From NCBI GenBank assembly GCA_934693215.1, contig CAKUVB010000105.1, forward strand, positions 1 to 6,370: a DNA stretch of 6,370 nt, in the 5' to 3' direction. Every line of letters begins with the position of its first letter. The stretch's first letter is position 1. The notes beneath the pieces are model-generated. The model had not been told where the DNA came from. It was given only the letters and a program-made list of their open reading frames with translations, and searched no databases. The stretch comes from an uncultured Candidatus Melainabacteria bacterium (GTDB lineage Bacteria; Cyanobacteriota; Vampirovibrionia; Gastranaerophilales; Gastranaerophilaceae). Of the stretch, positions 6,297-6,370 are shown one piece after another. The position numbers were made by a program, and so were the translations under genes.

Positions 6297-6345
6297 ATAA
6301 AACATATAGGAAAAGAAAGCATATGAAAGATTGGAGATGCCTGAT

Positions 6346-6370
6346 ATGACGAGAGCGGAAGCCTGGGAAC
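6346..6370 (+). CDS. Start of an unidentified gene (eight codons visible)
   Basis: ATG at 6346 opens a frame reading MTRAEAWE that runs off the window end. GGAG at 6333-6336 lies 9 nt upstream, and a strong promoter sits at 6268-6296. An in-frame ATG at 6337 (adding MPD) is an alternative start but has a poorer ribosome binding site. The beginning MTR.EAW.. recalls the N-terminus of small HD-domain hydrolases of Clostridia (MTREEAW-like), but eight residues are too few to assign a function. An 8-codon frame, MKDWRCLI (6323-6349), ends in TGA overlapping this ATG and could be a chance leader. The gene belongs to the same higher-GC segment as the FtsW-like fragment. Confidence 0.45.

Noticed and set aside
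1..6370. CRISPR array, insertion sequence, tRNA, rRNA or a novel defence system
   Set aside because: I found no spaced repeats, transposase motifs, inverted terminal repeats or tRNA-like cloverleafs. The coding content is a conserved respiratory operon plus two secreted-protein genes.

Overview
The window joins two genomically different stretches. Positions 1 to about 5940 are very AT-rich. They carry, on the minus strand, a tightly packed complex I operon read in the order nuoA-B-C-D-H-I-J, with nuoJ cut by the window edge. On the plus strand they carry a divergent pair of secreted-protein genes: a TPR protein and a GHL10/YddW-type glycosidase-like protein. Positions from about 5945 to 6370 look like another genome. 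They hold the last ~105 codons of an FtsW/RodA/SpoVE-type membrane protein, a near-consensus sigma-70-type promoter, and the first codons of a further gene.

The nuo genes overlap or nearly abut (26, 8, 11, 1 and 8 bp overlaps, then a 4-nt gap), so translation is probably coupled. No NuoE, NuoF or NuoG (NADH-oxidising module) lies between nuoD and nuoH, where many bacteria place them. This suggests an 11-subunit-type enzyme that takes electrons from ferredoxin or another donor, unless EFG is encoded elsewhere. The visible subunits keep their hallmark residues: the N2 cysteines in NuoB, two 4Fe-4S motifs in NuoI, HPSTHG in NuoD, and the ERK/GPNRVG and PFD..EAESE..GYHTEYS motifs in NuoH.

Only 32 bp separate the start codons of nuoA and the TPR gene, so both promoters must be compressed into this gap or reach into the opposing gene. 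An extended -10 lies so close to the TPR start that a leaderless or nearly leaderless mRNA is possible.

The GHL10-like reading frame passes without a stop from the glycosidase barrel, truncated at about its midpoint, into three FtsW-like membrane helices. Codon use changes abruptly at the same place. Leu CTG goes from 0 of 23 to 4 of 13. Arg goes from 13 AGA of 14 to no AGA among 3. The simplest explanation is a chimeric metagenomic contig, joined at a short shared sequence around 5938-5952, rather than a natural fusion protein.

Taxonomy is inference only. The AT-rich part could come from a gut Melainabacteria/Vampirovibrionia-like (non-photosynthetic cyanobacterial) lineage: an EFG-less operon, NdhH-like wording in NuoD, and secreted TPR and GHL10 proteins. 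The right end resembles a Lachnospiraceae-like Firmicute. I see no CRISPR array, tRNA, rRNA, insertion sequence or convincing terminator. No gene-free stretch exceeds 100 bases.
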